DNA of 64,000 nt from VAZQ01 sp963840535 (GCA_963840535.1 CAWIZJ010000044.1:1-64000), one strand, 5' to 3'. Positions 26,232 to 35,695 are shown, counted from the stretch's first letter. Numbers and translations are program-made. The notes: generated by a model from the sequence alone, not told the origin.

Positions 26232-26363
26232 GCATTCCGATCGACTTGAGGCACAAATCTGGGCGGTCATCATCCGCGTAAGCGGATGATCCAATAGCCC
26301 CCGCCGCCGAAGCACGCCACGTGCGGTGATTACTGGATGCCCGCTTTCGCGGGCATGACGACG
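26232..26363 (+). repeat. Dispersed repeat, copy B (double hairpin)
   Basis: A 132-base unit with two hairpins: ATCATCCGC-gtaa-GCGGATGAT (26269-26290, perfect) and ATGCCCGC-tttc-GCGGGCAT (26337-26356, perfect). The joining sequence (gcattccgatcgacttgagg ... ccacgtgcggtgattactgg) is shared with copy A. It has no coding capacity and resembles a REP doublet or a small non-autonomous element. Confidence 0.9.
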
Positions 26364-26482
26364 CCCGCGAGGTGATGCCGAAGCTGCGCCATCGTTTCGA
26401 CGAGTGGGAGGACAAGTGGTGGCCGAAGGACACCCTCGCCGAGATTCGCAAGCCGACGCCGCTGGGCATTGCAGCGGAGTAG
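26364..26482 (+). pseudogene. 3' remnant of an oxidoreductase-like gene
   Basis: Directly after repeat copy B, an open frame without its own start reads DAREVMPKLRHRFDEWEDKW, then WPKDTLAEIRK and ends GIAAE at a TAG ten bases before the next gene's ATG. It reads like the C-terminal tail of a longer protein whose 5' part is missing at the repeat edge. The tail and the coupling to an alpha/beta hydrolase recall luciferase-like monooxygenases, but the identification is weak. Confidence 0.45.
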
Positions 26483-26491
26483 CGATCGCGC

Positions 26492-27287
26492 ATGCTCCGC
26501 AGCGAGATGATCGCGCTCCACGGCGGCCGCAAGGTGGAGGTCCATCGGGCCGGTGAAGGCCCCACGATCGTGTGGCTGCACGGCCCGCATGGCGTGCGCC
26601 GAAACGATCCCGTCATCGCGGAGCTCGCCAGGCGCCATGTCGTGGTGGCGCCGGTCGCTCCCGGCTTCAACGACGTCGCCGAGCTCGACGACCTGCGCGA
26701 CGTGCACGACCTCGCGCTGCACTACGACGACCTGCTCGAGGCGCTCGGGCTCGACGGCGTGGCGCTGGTCGGACATTCCTTCGGTGCCATGATCGCGGCC
26801 GAAGTGGCCGCGCACGTACCCAGGCGAGTTCGAGCGGCTGGTGCTGATCTCGCCGTTCGGGCTGTGGCGCGACGACCATCAGGTCGCCGATTTGTTCGCA
26901 CGGCCTTACGCCACGATCGATCGCATCCTGTGGAAGACCGGCGCCGCCACCGGGGCGATGGCCGACCCGGCGAACTTTCCCAACGATCCGGTGGAGCAGG
27001 CGGTGGCGCTGAGCCAGGCGATGACCAGCATCGCCAAGTTCATCTGGCCGATCCCCGACAAGGGGCTGCGCCGCCGGTTGCCGCGGGTGAGCGCCGAGAC
27101 GCTGGTCGTGTTCGGTGCCGACGACGCCTTCGTGCCGGCGATCTATGCCGACGAGTTCGCCGCCGCGATCCCGCGCGCACGCAAGGCCGTGATAGCGGAC
27201 GCGGCGCACATGGTGCCTTACGAGAGGACGGCGGAGGTCGTGCGCCTCATCGAGCAGCAGCTCGAAAAGAAGATCCGCGCGGCCTGA
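26492..27287 (+). CDS. Alpha/beta hydrolase, one frame break
   Basis: A hydrolase of about 265 residues. It starts MLRSEMIALHGGRKVEVHR and shows PTIVWLHGPHGV (oxyanion hole), VVVAPVAPGFNDVAELDDL, the nucleophile elbow VGHSFGAMIAAE (Ser), the acid in VVFGADDAFVPAIY and the catalytic His in AAHMVPYERT. One extra base near 26823 (HVPGEFERLVLISPFG expected) splits it into two frames. It follows the oxidoreductase-tail remnant by ten bases, so it was probably the second gene of a two-gene catabolic unit whose first gene has been lost. Confidence 0.82.
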
Positions 27288-27344
27288 TCGACCGGCGTCC
27301 GCACGTTGCTGCTCTATCCGTCGGTCGCGGCGAGCTGGCGCGCC

Positions 27345-29124
27345 TCAATGCTCCGCATCATCCTCGTGCAGCGCCCCGCCCCGCATCAGGCGCTGCGCGA
27401 CCTGGGCAGTCTGGTGGCCGCGCCCGCGTCGTCGGCGAATGGGCAGCGAGATAGCGCGCGGCCGCGATCAGGATCGGCGCCGCTTCCGCCTCGCCCTGCC
27501 AGGCGAGATACTGCCGCGCCGCCGCCTCCAAATTCTGCACCATGTGGAAGCCCGCATCCTCGCGCAGCAGTGCGTGGCCGATGAGCGCGACGAGATCGGC
27601 ACCGGGATGACCGGCGGCGAGGTGGCACGCGGCGAGCCGGGCAGCTTCGGCGACCTGCTGCTGGCGGTCGAGGGTGTCGAGGAAGGCGTCCCGAATCTCC
27701 ACCGGCGCCATGGCCGAGGCGCCGTCCGCGGACGGCAGGCGGGCGGGCGGGACATTGAGGTAGCGGTCGAGGTAGACCGCAAGCGCGCCATGGATCGCGG
27801 CGCGCAGGCACAGCGCCTCGGTTTCGAGGTCGATGGCAGCGCCGGTCGCGCGCGTGATCAGGCCGAAAGCGGCGTTGGCGTAGCTGAAGGCGTGGTGCGC
27901 GCTCTCCCAATCCGAGTGGTCGTTGCTGGTGGCGAAATGGGCGATGCGGAGGGCAGCGGCGAAGGCGACCGCGCGGGCCACGTCGGCGGGCGCGGCGCCG
28001 TCGCGGAGCGCGCCCACCAGCGCCTGCACGATCAATTGCGGGTCATCGCCGAGCACCTCACGTCCGAGCACGGCGTGCTCACGCCAGGAGCCGCGGCGCC
28101 TTCGGCCGGCCGCCAGCGCCTCCGGCAACTCGCGCAGTGCAGCCTCTGCGAGCGCGACCAGATCGGTCGGATGGCGCCAGCTGTCGGATTCCTCGCCGCC
28201 GGTCGAGCCGGCAAGAACAGGCACGATCGCCGGCAGTACGGCTTCGGCGTGTTGCCAGCCGACGAGGTCGGTGCCCTCGAACGCCTTGGCGAGGAAGTCG
28301 AGCGCATGGCCGCCGTCGGCGAAGTAACGGTCGGTGGCGGCGGTCAGCATGGCAGCGGCGAGCCATTGCGGCGTCGCGCCGACCGCGATCGCAGTGCGCA
28401 GCGTTCGTTCCGCGCCGCTGCGGTGGCGCACCCGAATCCAGTGCCGGAACCAGCGTTGCAGCGTCGCGAGCGGGACGGCGCCGCCCAGAGCTTCGCTCTG
28501 CGTGCGGGGGGCCTGCCCTTCGCAGTCGTCGGCGACTGCGGCAATGCCGTGGAACAGCGCGAGGTACCGGTCGTCCTCGTCGAGCCGCGGAACGAGATTG
28601 GCCAATGCGACGAGCGTGGTCAGCCCGGCGCCCCAGCGATCACGATGCGCCGCGCCGTAGAGCACGGCATCGCGCAGAAGCTCGGCGGCCGGCACGCCCG
28701 CGGCTGTGGCCCCCAGCACCGATTTGCCGATCACCAGGCTTATGTTGTGGGCGAGGCCATCCTGCAGGCGCCGCCGCCAATGCGAGGCTTCCTGGCGCGA
28801 CCTCGGTTGAGCGGCGACCCAGACCTCGTCCCCGACGACGCGGACAGCACGCACCGGCACATCGTCGGCCCAGAGATCGAAGGTCGACCCGCTGCATAGA
28901 TCGAAGCGGGCGTGATGCCAGTGACAGGTGAGGATGCCGTCCTCGATGCTGCCACGATGGAGCGGAAACCCCATGTGCGGACAGCGGTTGTCGAGCGCCA
29001 CCACGTCGTCGCCATGGGCCACGACCAGCACCGCTCCGGTGGGCGTGCCGACCACAACGCGCCCCCGAGCGCGCAAATCGTCGAGGGCGCCGGCGCGAAC
29101 GAAGCCCCCGCCCGGGTCGTTCAT
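27345..29124 (-). CDS. Rieske [2Fe-2S] protein with a large uncharacterised helical domain, one frame break
   Basis: About 590 residues. The first 100 are a Rieske ferredoxin-type domain with both cluster ligand pairs: Cys48-Pro-His50 in LDNRCPHMGFPLHRG and Cys67-His-Trp-His70 in GILTCHWHHARFDLCSG. The remaining 480 residues are mostly Ala-rich helices with scattered His/Asp clusters (DEDDRYLALFHGIAAVADD, TSNDHSDWESAHHAFSYANAAF, LYED-type end). I cannot name this domain. It has no catalytic domain of the ring-hydroxylating dioxygenase kind. The true C-terminus QTAQVAQRLMRGG...EDDAEH is reached by a frame change near 27410. It converges on the hydrolase gene. Confidence 0.8.
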
Positions 29125-29521
29125 TGGATCGCTCCTGCAGAAGTGCCGACCGAACGTGCGCCGCGCCGCATGGCATTGCAAGGCGCCAGCTCGCGCACTC
29201 CCGGCATTCGCGCGTCAACTCCTTGTGCCCCGCAGGCATGGCGACGGGCACGGCGCGCACTCACCGCAGGTCCCCCGCAATCGGTATCCAGAGGTTCGTG
29301 AAAGTCAAACTCAATACGAATATTTCTATTGACTACATTTCGCGATGATAATAGGCTGCTGAAGGTGATGCGCTGCCGTTGCGGCGGCGGGCTGTTTGAT
29401 ATCGTGGACACGGAAAGGGCTCCCGCTGAAAAAACAGCGAAAATGCAGCAGGGCCGGTATCGCGGGCCTCGCCGGCCCTGACCAGTGAGAACCCGGGCGT
29501 CGACGAGGAAGAGACAGTTCG
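29125..29521. other. Intergenic region, no gene seen
   Basis: This 397-base gap separates the divergent Rieske and esterase genes. Its middle (about 29300-29355) is unusually AT-rich for this genome, with a TTGACT at 29329 on the plus strand and a TATTAT on the minus strand at 29348-29353, so divergent promoters are likely but not well formed. An eight-base stem AGGGCCGG/CCGGCCCT near 29451-29480 lies just upstream of the esterase. No open frame here looks coding. Confidence 0.5.
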
Positions 29522-30406
29522 ATGGCAGATGCGGAGATCGATGTCATCCGCGGGATGCTCGCCGCCCGCCCCCGTCCGCGCGAACTCGACGAGCGACGCA
29601 AGCGGCTCGACGCCCTGGGCGCCCACTATCCGCTTCCTGCGGATGTCCAGGTCGAGCCGGTCGCCGCGAACGGGGTGACCGCCGAATGGACCTCGACACC
29701 CGGCGTCGATCCCACCCGCGCGATCATGTTCCTGCACGGCGGCGGCTACATCTCGGGATCGCTCGACAGCCACCGACACATGATCGCGCAGGCCGGTCGC
29801 GAGGCCCGCGCGCGCACGCTGGCCCTCGCCTATCGACTGGCACCGGAGCATCCCTTTCCTGCGGCGCTCGAGGATGCCGTCGCCGGCTATCATTTCCTGC
29901 TGTCGAGGGGGCTCGAGCCGAGGCATATCGCCATTGCCGGCGAGAGCGCCGGCGGGGGACTGGCGGTCGCGACGATGGTGTCGCTGCGAGAGGCCGGCCT
30001 GGCGCTGCCGGCCTGCTGCTGGTTGAGCTCGCCCTGGGTCGACCTCGAGGTCACCAGCGAGAGCATGACGACGAAGGCGTCGATCGATCCTCTGATCCAG
30101 AAGGAATACCTCCTCGAGCTGGCGAGGGCCTATCTCGACGGCGCCGATCCGCGTACGGCGCTCGCCTCGCCGCTCTACGCCGACCTCGAGGGGCTGCCTC
30201 CGATGCTGATCCAGGTCGGCTCGGCCGAGACCCTGCTCGACGATGCGGTTCGATTGGCGCGCGTCGCCGGCACGGCGGACGTGAAGGTGACGCTGGAGAT
30301 ATGGCCGGACATGATTCATGCGTGGCACCTGTTCTATCAGCAGGTGGCAGCAGGCCGTCGCGCGCTGGCGGCGGTGGGCCAATTCATTCGCTGCGGGCTC
30401 GCGTGA
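29522..30406 (+). CDS. HSL-family alpha/beta hydrolase (esterase)
   Basis: An intact 294-residue esterase of the hormone-sensitive-lipase type. The oxyanion motif HGGG (72-75, in IMFLHGGGYISGS) precedes LAYRLAPEHPFPAAL and the nucleophile elbow GESAGG with Ser142. The acid lies in VGSAETLLDD (about 232-241) and the catalytic His266 in WPDMIHAWH. Such enzymes hydrolyse short-chain acyl esters. It stands alone, about 130 bases before trpG on the same strand. Confidence 0.9.
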   Translation: MADAEIDVIRGMLAARPRPRELDERRKRLDALGAHYPLPADVQVEPVAANGVTAEWTSTPGVDPTRAIMFLHGGGYISGSLDSHRHMIAQAGREARARTLALAYRLAPEHPFPAALEDAVAGYHFLLSRGLEPRHIAIAGESAGGGLAVATMVSLREAGLALPACCWLSSPWVDLEVTSESMTTKASIDPLIQKEYLLELARAYLDGADPRTALASPLYADLEGLPPMLIQVGSAETLLDDAVRLARVAGTADVKVTLEIWPDMIHAWHLFYQQVAAGRRALAAVGQFIRCGLA

Positions 30407-30536
30407 TCGAACGGTGCCGAAACGGCACGGGTTCTTCCGGTCTCTAGCGCACCTCGGCAGCCGTTCCGAGCTGGCCCGGTCTTTGCCTTGATTCCCTCAA
30501 GAGCCACGTCTAAGACCTTGAGCGGGCACGAAAACC

Positions 30537-31185
30537 ATGATCGTCCTGATCGACAATTACGACAGCTTCACTTTCAATCTGTTCCACTACCTGGGCGGGT
30601 TGGGAGCGGACGTGGTCGTGCATCGCAACGACAAGATCGCGGTGGATCGGGTGATCGCCATGGACCCCGACGCGGTGGTGCTCTCGCCCGGGCCCTGCAC
30701 GCCCAACGACGCCGGTATCTGCCTCGAGCTGATCGCCAAGGCGGCGCCCACCATCCCGATACTGGGAGTGTGCCTCGGCCATCAGGCGATCGGGCAGGCC
30801 TTCGGTGCCAGGGTCGTGCGCGCGCCGGTGCAGGTGCACGGCAAGCTTTCCGAGATCAGGCACAAGGGCGAGGGCGTGTTTCGCGGGATCAACGCGCCGT
30901 TCAAGGCCACTCGCTACCATTCGCTTGTGGTCGAGCGCTCGAGCCTGCCGGCGGTGCTCGACGTGAGCGCCGATGCCGACGACCGGCCTGATCATGGGGC
31001 TCGCGCATCGCGCCCTTGCGGTGCACGGGGTTCAATTCCATCCCGAGAGCATCGCCTCCGAGCACGGCCACCTGATCTTGCGCAACTTTCTCGACATCGC
31101 GACCGCGTGGAACGCCTCCACCGGCCGACGCCAGGCCGTGCTCAATGGCCGCGGCGACGGAGCTCACGGCTGGCATGGAGTGTGA
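30537..31185 (+). CDS. trpG: Anthranilate synthase component II (glutamine amidotransferase), one frame break
   Basis: TrpG releases ammonia from glutamine for TrpE. Landmarks are MIVLIDNYDSFTFNL, VLSPGPCTPNDAG, the nucleophile elbow LGVCLGHQAIGQ (Cys79), HGKLSEIRH, RYHSLVVER and the catalytic VHGVQFHPESIASEHG. An extra base near 30975 (DDGLIMGLAHR expected) splits the frame before the final 60 residues. It is followed by trpD, whose start lies only eight bases beyond its stop. Confidence 0.93.
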
Positions 31186-31192
31186 GGCGCCT

Positions 31193-32210
31193 GTGACCGA
31201 TGCATTCAAGGGACTGATCGCCAAGGCGGCGACCGGCGCCTCGCTCACACGCGACGAGGCGGCGCACGGTTTCGACACCATGATGTCCGGCGAAGCGACG
31301 CCCTCGCAGATGGGCGGACTGCTGATGGCGCTGCGCGTTCGCGGCGAGACCGTCGACGAGATCACCGGCGCGGTCACCGCCATGCGCGAGAAGATGCTGC
31401 GGGTTGAGGCTCCGGAGGATGCCATCGACGTGGTGGGCACCGGCGGCGACGCCTCGGGCTCCTATAACATCTCGACCTGCGCGGCCTTCATCGTGGCGGG
31501 CGCGGGCGTGCCGGTCGCCAAGCACGGCAACCGGGCACTGTCCTCGCGCTCGGGCGCTGCCGACGTGCTGGGCGCGCTCGGTGTCGATATCGAGCTCACG
31601 CCCGAGCGGGTCAGCCGGTGCATCAACGAGGCCGGCATCGGCTTCATGTTCGCGCCGGCGCATCATCCGGCGATGAAGAACGTCGGGCCCACGCGCGTCG
31701 AGCTCGGCACCCGTACCATCTTCAACCTGCTGGGTCCGCTCTCGAATCCGGCCGGGGTCAAGCGTCAGATGGTCGGGGTGTTCTCGCGGCAATGGATCGA
31801 GCCACTCGCCCAGGTCCTGAAGAACCTGGGCTCGGAGATCGGTCTGGGTGGTGCACGGCTCGGACGGCCTCGACGAGATCACGACCATCGGGCCCGACCC
31901 ACGTGGCCGCGCTCGAGAATGGTGCGGTGCGGACCTTCGAGATCACGCCCGAGCAAGCCGGTCTGTCGCGGGTCAAGCCCGAAATGCTGCGGGGGGTGCG
32001 GCAAAGGAGAACGCGCAGGCGCTTCGCGACGTGCTCAAGGGCAAGCAGGGCCCCTTCCGCGATATCGCGATCCTCAACGCGGCGGCGGGATTGATCGTGG
32101 CCGGCCGCGCCAACGCGCTGGAGCAGGCGGTGGCGCTGGCCCGCAAATCAATCGATTCCGGCGCGGCCGATGGTCGGCTGCAGCGGCTGATCCAGGTGTC
32201 GAATGCGTGA
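31193..32210 (+). CDS. trpD: Anthranilate phosphoribosyltransferase, three frame breaks
   Basis: TrpD transfers phosphoribose from PRPP to anthranilate. The GTG at 31193 (TDAFKGLIAKAATGASLTRDEA) matches the usual family start; an ATG at 31175 inside trpG is an alternative. Conserved parts are VVGTGGDASGSYNISTCAAF (PRPP loop), KHGNRALSSRSGAADVL, FAPAHHPAMKNVGPTRVELGTRT and LLGPLSNPAGVKRQMVGV. Beyond LKNLGSE the frame is broken near 31840, 31895 and 31990, after which NAQALRDVL and the end LIVAGRANALEQAVALARKSIDSGAA are recovered. This is the most damaged core gene in the window. Confidence 0.92.
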
Positions 32211-32220
32211 GGACGGGAGG

Positions 32221-33031
32221 ATGGATATCCTCGCCAGGATCGAAGCCTACAAGCGCGAGGAAATCGCGGCGGCCAAGCGTGCGCGGCCATCATTCGACGC
32301 CGAGGCCAAGGCGGCTGCGGCCCCTCGCGGATTTGCGCGCGCGATCGAGCGCGAGCTGTCGGCCGGCAACTACGCGCTCATTGCCGAGATCAAGAAGGCG
32401 AGCCCTTCGCGCGGCCTCATCCGCGCCGATTTTGATCCGCCGGCACTGGCGCGAGCCTACCAGAGCGGCGGCGCGGCCTGCCTCTCGGTGCTCACCGATG
32501 CACCCTCGTTTGCGGGCAAACCCGAGCATCTCGGCGCCGCGCGCGACGCGACGAGCCTGCCGGTGCTGCGCAAGGATTTCATGTACGACACCTATCAGGT
32601 GGCACAGGCGCGCGCCTGGGGCGCCGACTGCATCCTCATCATCATGGCGGCGGTGGATGACGCCGTTGCGCGCGATCTGGAGCAGGCGGCGAGCGACTTC
32701 GGCATGGATGTCCTTGTCGAGGTACACGACGAGCACGAGCTCGAGCGTGCGTTGCGGCTCGGCACGCGACTGATCGGCGTCAACAACCGCAACCTCAAGA
32801 CCTTCGAGACCACGCTGGCGACCAGCAGGCAGCTGGCGCCGCGGATTCCGCGCGACCGCATCGCGGTCGGCGAGAGCGGAATTTTTTCACCCGCCGACCT
32901 CGAACAGCTGGCTGCGGTCGGGATCTTCACGTTCCTGGTGGGCGAGAGCCTGATGCGCGAGCGGGATGTCGAGACCGCCACACGCGCGTTGATCGCCCGC
33001 AAGGCGCAGCCGGCTCGGCGCCGCGGAGTAG
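32221..33031 (+). CDS. trpC: Indole-3-glycerol-phosphate synthase
   Basis: TrpC closes the indole ring of carboxyphenylamino-deoxyribulose phosphate. The barrel shows LIAEIKKASPSRGLIR, LSVLTDAPSFAGKPEHL, LPVLRKDFMYDTYQV, VLVEVHDEHELERAL, IGVNNRNLKTFE, VGESGIF and TFLVGESLM, all in family order. The literal reading frame has no stop and runs on into moaC. A one-base change near 33015 would end it at the TAG at 33029-33031 (KAQPAGAAE), giving about 270 residues, the usual length. It starts ten bases after trpD ends. Confidence 0.94.
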
Positions 33032-33036
33032 CGCCG

Positions 33037-33519
33037 GTGGCGCGCAAGCTCAGCCATCTCGATCGCGGCGGCGAGGCGCGTATGGTCGACGTGTCGGCGA
33101 AGGCCGCGACCGAGCGGGAGGCCACGGCCGAAGGTCGCGTCGTGATGACCGAAACGACGCTCGACCTCGTGCTCGCCGGCAATGCCAAAAAGGGCGATGT
33201 GCTTGGTGCCGCCCGCATCGCCGGCATCATGGCGGCGAAGCGCACGCACGAGCTGATCCCGCTCTGCCATCCCCTGCCCGTCTCCCAGATCACTGTCGAC
33301 ATCGCACCCGACCGGACGCTGCCGGGACTTCGCGTGCGCTCGACCGTGAAGGTCACCGGCCAAACCGGTGTCGAGATGGAGGCGCTGACCGCAGTCTCGG
33401 TAGCCTGTCTCACCATCTACGACATGGTGAAGGCCGTGGAGCGGGGCATGCGCATCGATGCCGTTCGCGTGATCGAGAAGCGCGGCGGCAAGTCCGGACA
33501 CCATCGGCTGGAGGAGTAG
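33037..33519 (+). CDS. moaC: Cyclic pyranopterin monophosphate synthase
   Basis: MoaC forms cyclic pyranopterin monophosphate in molybdenum-cofactor synthesis. Starting at the GTG at 33037 it has 160 residues: ARKLSHLDRGGEARMVDVSAK, ATAEGRVVM, the KKGDVLGAARIAGIMAAKRTHELIPLCHPL segment (landmarks GAARIAGIMAAK and LIPLCHPLP), and VKVTGQTGVEMEALTAVSVA with the active-site Lys/Gly region. It reads in frame with trpC without an intervening stop, which I take as a base-calling error. moeA follows two bases after its stop. Confidence 0.94.
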   Translation: MARKLSHLDRGGEARMVDVSAKAATEREATAEGRVVMTETTLDLVLAGNAKKGDVLGAARIAGIMAAKRTHELIPLCHPLPVSQITVDIAPDRTLPGLRVRSTVKVTGQTGVEMEALTAVSVACLTIYDMVKAVERGMRIDAVRVIEKRGGKSGHHRLEE

Positions 33520-33521
33520 GC

Positions 33522-34727
33522 GTGGCGCTGATGCCGGTCGCGGAGGCGCTGGCGCGGGTGCTCGCAGGGGCCGATCCGCTCGCAGCCGAATTCGTGCCGC
33601 TCACCGAGGCGCACGACCGTGTGCTCGCTGCCGATGTCGCAGCGCTGCGTGATCAGCCGCCCGCCGACGTCTCCGCCATGGACGGGTATGCGGTGCGCTC
33701 GATCGACGTCGCGCAGGTGCCTGCACGGCTCAGGCTGATCGGCGAGGTGGCGGCCGGGCACCCGTTCCAGGGTTCGGTCGGTGCCGGAGAAGCCGCCCGA
33801 ATCTTCACCGGCGGCGTCGTTCCGCCCGGCGCCGACGCCATCGTGGTGCAGGAGAACACGGCGCGGGAGGGCGACATCGTGGTCGTCCACAGAGGCACGG
33901 GCAAAGGCAAGCACATCCGCGTCGAGGGGCTCGATTTCGCCCGCGGCACCGTGCTCTTGGCTAAGGGCCGACGGCTCAGCGACCGCGACCTCGCTCTCGC
34001 CGCAGCCATGAACCATCCCAGGCTTCCGGTGCATCGCCGGCCCAAGCTCGCCGTGCTCGCGACTGGCGACGAGCTGGTGATGCCGGGCGACGTACCGGGT
34101 TTCGGCGAGATCGTGTATTCGAACGGCTACGCCACCATGGCGCTGGCACGGCGCGAAGGTTGCGAGGTCGTCGACCTCGGCATCGTGCCGGATCAGTTGC
34201 ATGAGACCGCTCGAGCCGTGCGGCGCGCCCACGATCTCGGCGCCGATGTGCTGGTCACTTCAGGCGGCGCCTCGGTCGGCGACTACGATCTGGTGAAACA
34301 GGCACTGACAGTCGAGGGGCTCGAACTGTCGTTCTGGAAGGTGGCGTTGCGTCCGGGTCGGCCCATGATGCACGGCCGGCTCGGCGCCATGCACGTGCTC
34401 GGTCTCCCCGGCAATCCGGTTTCGGCCTATGTCTGCGCGGTGCTGTTCCTGGTGCCGCTGATCCGGCGGCTGTGCGGGCGGAGCGACGTCGAGCCGGCGA
34501 CCGAGGTCGCGGTGCTGGGTCGCGAGCTTCCCGCCAACGACGAGCGCGCCGACTATCTGCGCGCCACGCTGGCGCCGGGCGCAGACGGCATCCCGGTCGC
34601 GACCGCTGCCCCGGTGCAGGACAGCTCGATGCTCACCCCGCTGGCCCGCGCCGACTGCCTGCTTCTGCGCGCGCCGCATGCACCGGCTTCCAAGTCGGGC
34701 GAAAGGTGCATGATCCTCAGGCTCTGA
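33522..34727 (+). CDS. moeA: Molybdopterin molybdenumtransferase
   Basis: MoeA inserts molybdate into adenylylated molybdopterin. The 401-residue protein is intact, from a GTG start: ALMPVAEALARVL, QPPADVSAMDGYAVRS, the FTGGVVPPGADAIVVQE motif, the MPT-binding domain LAVLATGDELV, SNGYATMA, VTSGGASVGDYDLV, ALRPGRPMMHG and LPGNPVSAYV, and a C-terminal beta-barrel ending in ARADCLLLRAP. It shares a transcript with trpC-moaC. In related genomes lexA comes next; here 3 kb of accessory DNA intervenes. Confidence 0.96.
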   Translation: MALMPVAEALARVLAGADPLAAEFVPLTEAHDRVLAADVAALRDQPPADVSAMDGYAVRSIDVAQVPARLRLIGEVAAGHPFQGSVGAGEAARIFTGGVVPPGADAIVVQENTAREGDIVVVHRGTGKGKHIRVEGLDFARGTVLLAKGRRLSDRDLALAAAMNHPRLPVHRRPKLAVLATGDELVMPGDVPGFGEIVYSNGYATMALARREGCEVVDLGIVPDQLHETARAVRRAHDLGADVLVTSGGASVGDYDLVKQALTVEGLELSFWKVALRPGRPMMHGRLGAMHVLGLPGNPVSAYVCAVLFLVPLIRRLCGRSDVEPATEVAVLGRELPANDERADYLRATLAPGADGIPVATAAPVQDSSMLTPLARADCLLLRAPHAPASKSGERCMILRL

Positions 34728-34885
34728 CCTTCGGAACGAGCAGGGCGGCCGCGCTCTGCGAGTTCCATCGGGAGAGCGCCCACGGGGATCACCGAGTTCC
34801 ATTTCTGTTTGATCCGGATCCCAGCGAGGCCAAGGCAACCATCGCGGGACAGCGCAGGGTTCCGAGCACGACACGTCGTTGCTGG

Positions 34886-35446
34886 TCAGCGTCGACCATT
34901 TGGTCGCCTTTCCGGAGCAAAGCCCAACGCGGACCATTCCTGCTGCGGCCAAAAGCTCAGGCGCGCATTCTCATTCCAGACATAGGCGGCGACCGTGCAC
35001 CATGGCGTCAAGATCGGCGCCGGCCCTTCGAGAAAGAGCCCGTTGCCCTCGCCGATGAAGCCCTCGACGCGATAGGGATAGGCGCGCCCGCAGCCGAAGA
35101 CATGGGCGAGGCCTTCGAAGCGGCCGCGACCGATCCAGCGGCCCTCGACGAGGACGGTGCCCGGGAAGACGCCGAAGGCACCGAGCCCGGGGCGCGGGAT
35201 CTCATAGACGATGACGAGCCGGCCGTTGCGATCGTCAGCAAGCACGCGCATGAGCGAGCCGTTGTGCTCGACGAGCTGCTCGCCTGGCAGCAGCGGTTGC
35301 GCCTTTGCCTGCGCGACCAGCACGATCAGTGCTATGAAAGTGCCGACCGCAACGAGAACAGGCCAAGCGCTTCGCTTCTCGGGCGGCGTCTGATACTGCC
35401 ACGTCGAGGACGCGGCGGGAGCTGCAGCAGCAACCAAAATGTTCAT
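34886..35446 (-). CDS. Hypothetical membrane-anchored protein
   Basis: A 186-residue protein starting MNILVAAAAPAASSTW. One hydrophobic helix (WPVLVAVGTFIALIVLVAQA, about 31-50) precedes a mostly beta-type soluble part with VEHNGSLMRVLADDRNGRLVIVYE (in parts), WIGRGRFEGLAHVFGCGRAYPY and PILTPWCTVAAYVWNE. This looks like an anchored periplasmic domain of a type common in rhizobia. I do not recognise a function. It is convergent with moeA and marks the left part of the accessory insertion between moeA and lexA. Confidence 0.6.
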   Translation of the reverse strand: MNILVAAAAPAASSTWQYQTPPEKRSAWPVLVAVGTFIALIVLVAQAKAQPLLPGEQLVEHNGSLMRVLADDRNGRLVIVYEIPRPGLGAFGVFPGTVLVEGRWIGRGRFEGLAHVFGCGRAYPYRVEGFIGEGNGLFLEGPAPILTPWCTVAAYVWNENARLSFWPQQEWSALGFAPERRPNGRR

Positions 35447-35473
35447 TCTCGGACCCTTTCTCATCCCTGTGAC

Positions 35474-35695
35474 TTATCCCGTGCTGAGGCCGAGCGCGTT
35501 GCGCGCGACATTTGGGCTGATCTTGCGTGAGATCAGCAATCGCAGGAACCGGTCGACCACCGGCGGTACAGGGCGCTCGCCAGCGTCCAACGGCGGGACG
35601 TGCGGCCGTCGACGCCGAGCGGGTGGCCTCAAGCTGATGAGCACGAGCGCCTCGACGACCTGGCGATACTGATCCGCCCTCATCATGGAAGGCAA
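35474..35695 (-). CDS. Possible small hypothetical protein
   Basis: A 73-codon frame just upstream of, and co-oriented with, the membrane-anchored hypothetical. It reads MPSMMRADQYRQVVEAL, then a Pro/Arg-rich stretch, then VDRFLRLLISRKISPNVARNAL. Helical ends suggest a folded protein, but the middle is low-complexity and no relative comes to mind. It may be a chance frame. Confidence 0.3.
   Translation of the reverse strand: MPSMMRADQYRQVVEALVLISLRPPARRRRPHVPPLDAGERPVPPVVDRFLRLLISRKISPNVARNALGLSTG

Noticed and set aside
30407..30536. trp attenuator before trpG
   Set aside because: I looked for a leader peptide with tandem Trp codons followed by alternative hairpins and found neither in the gap.
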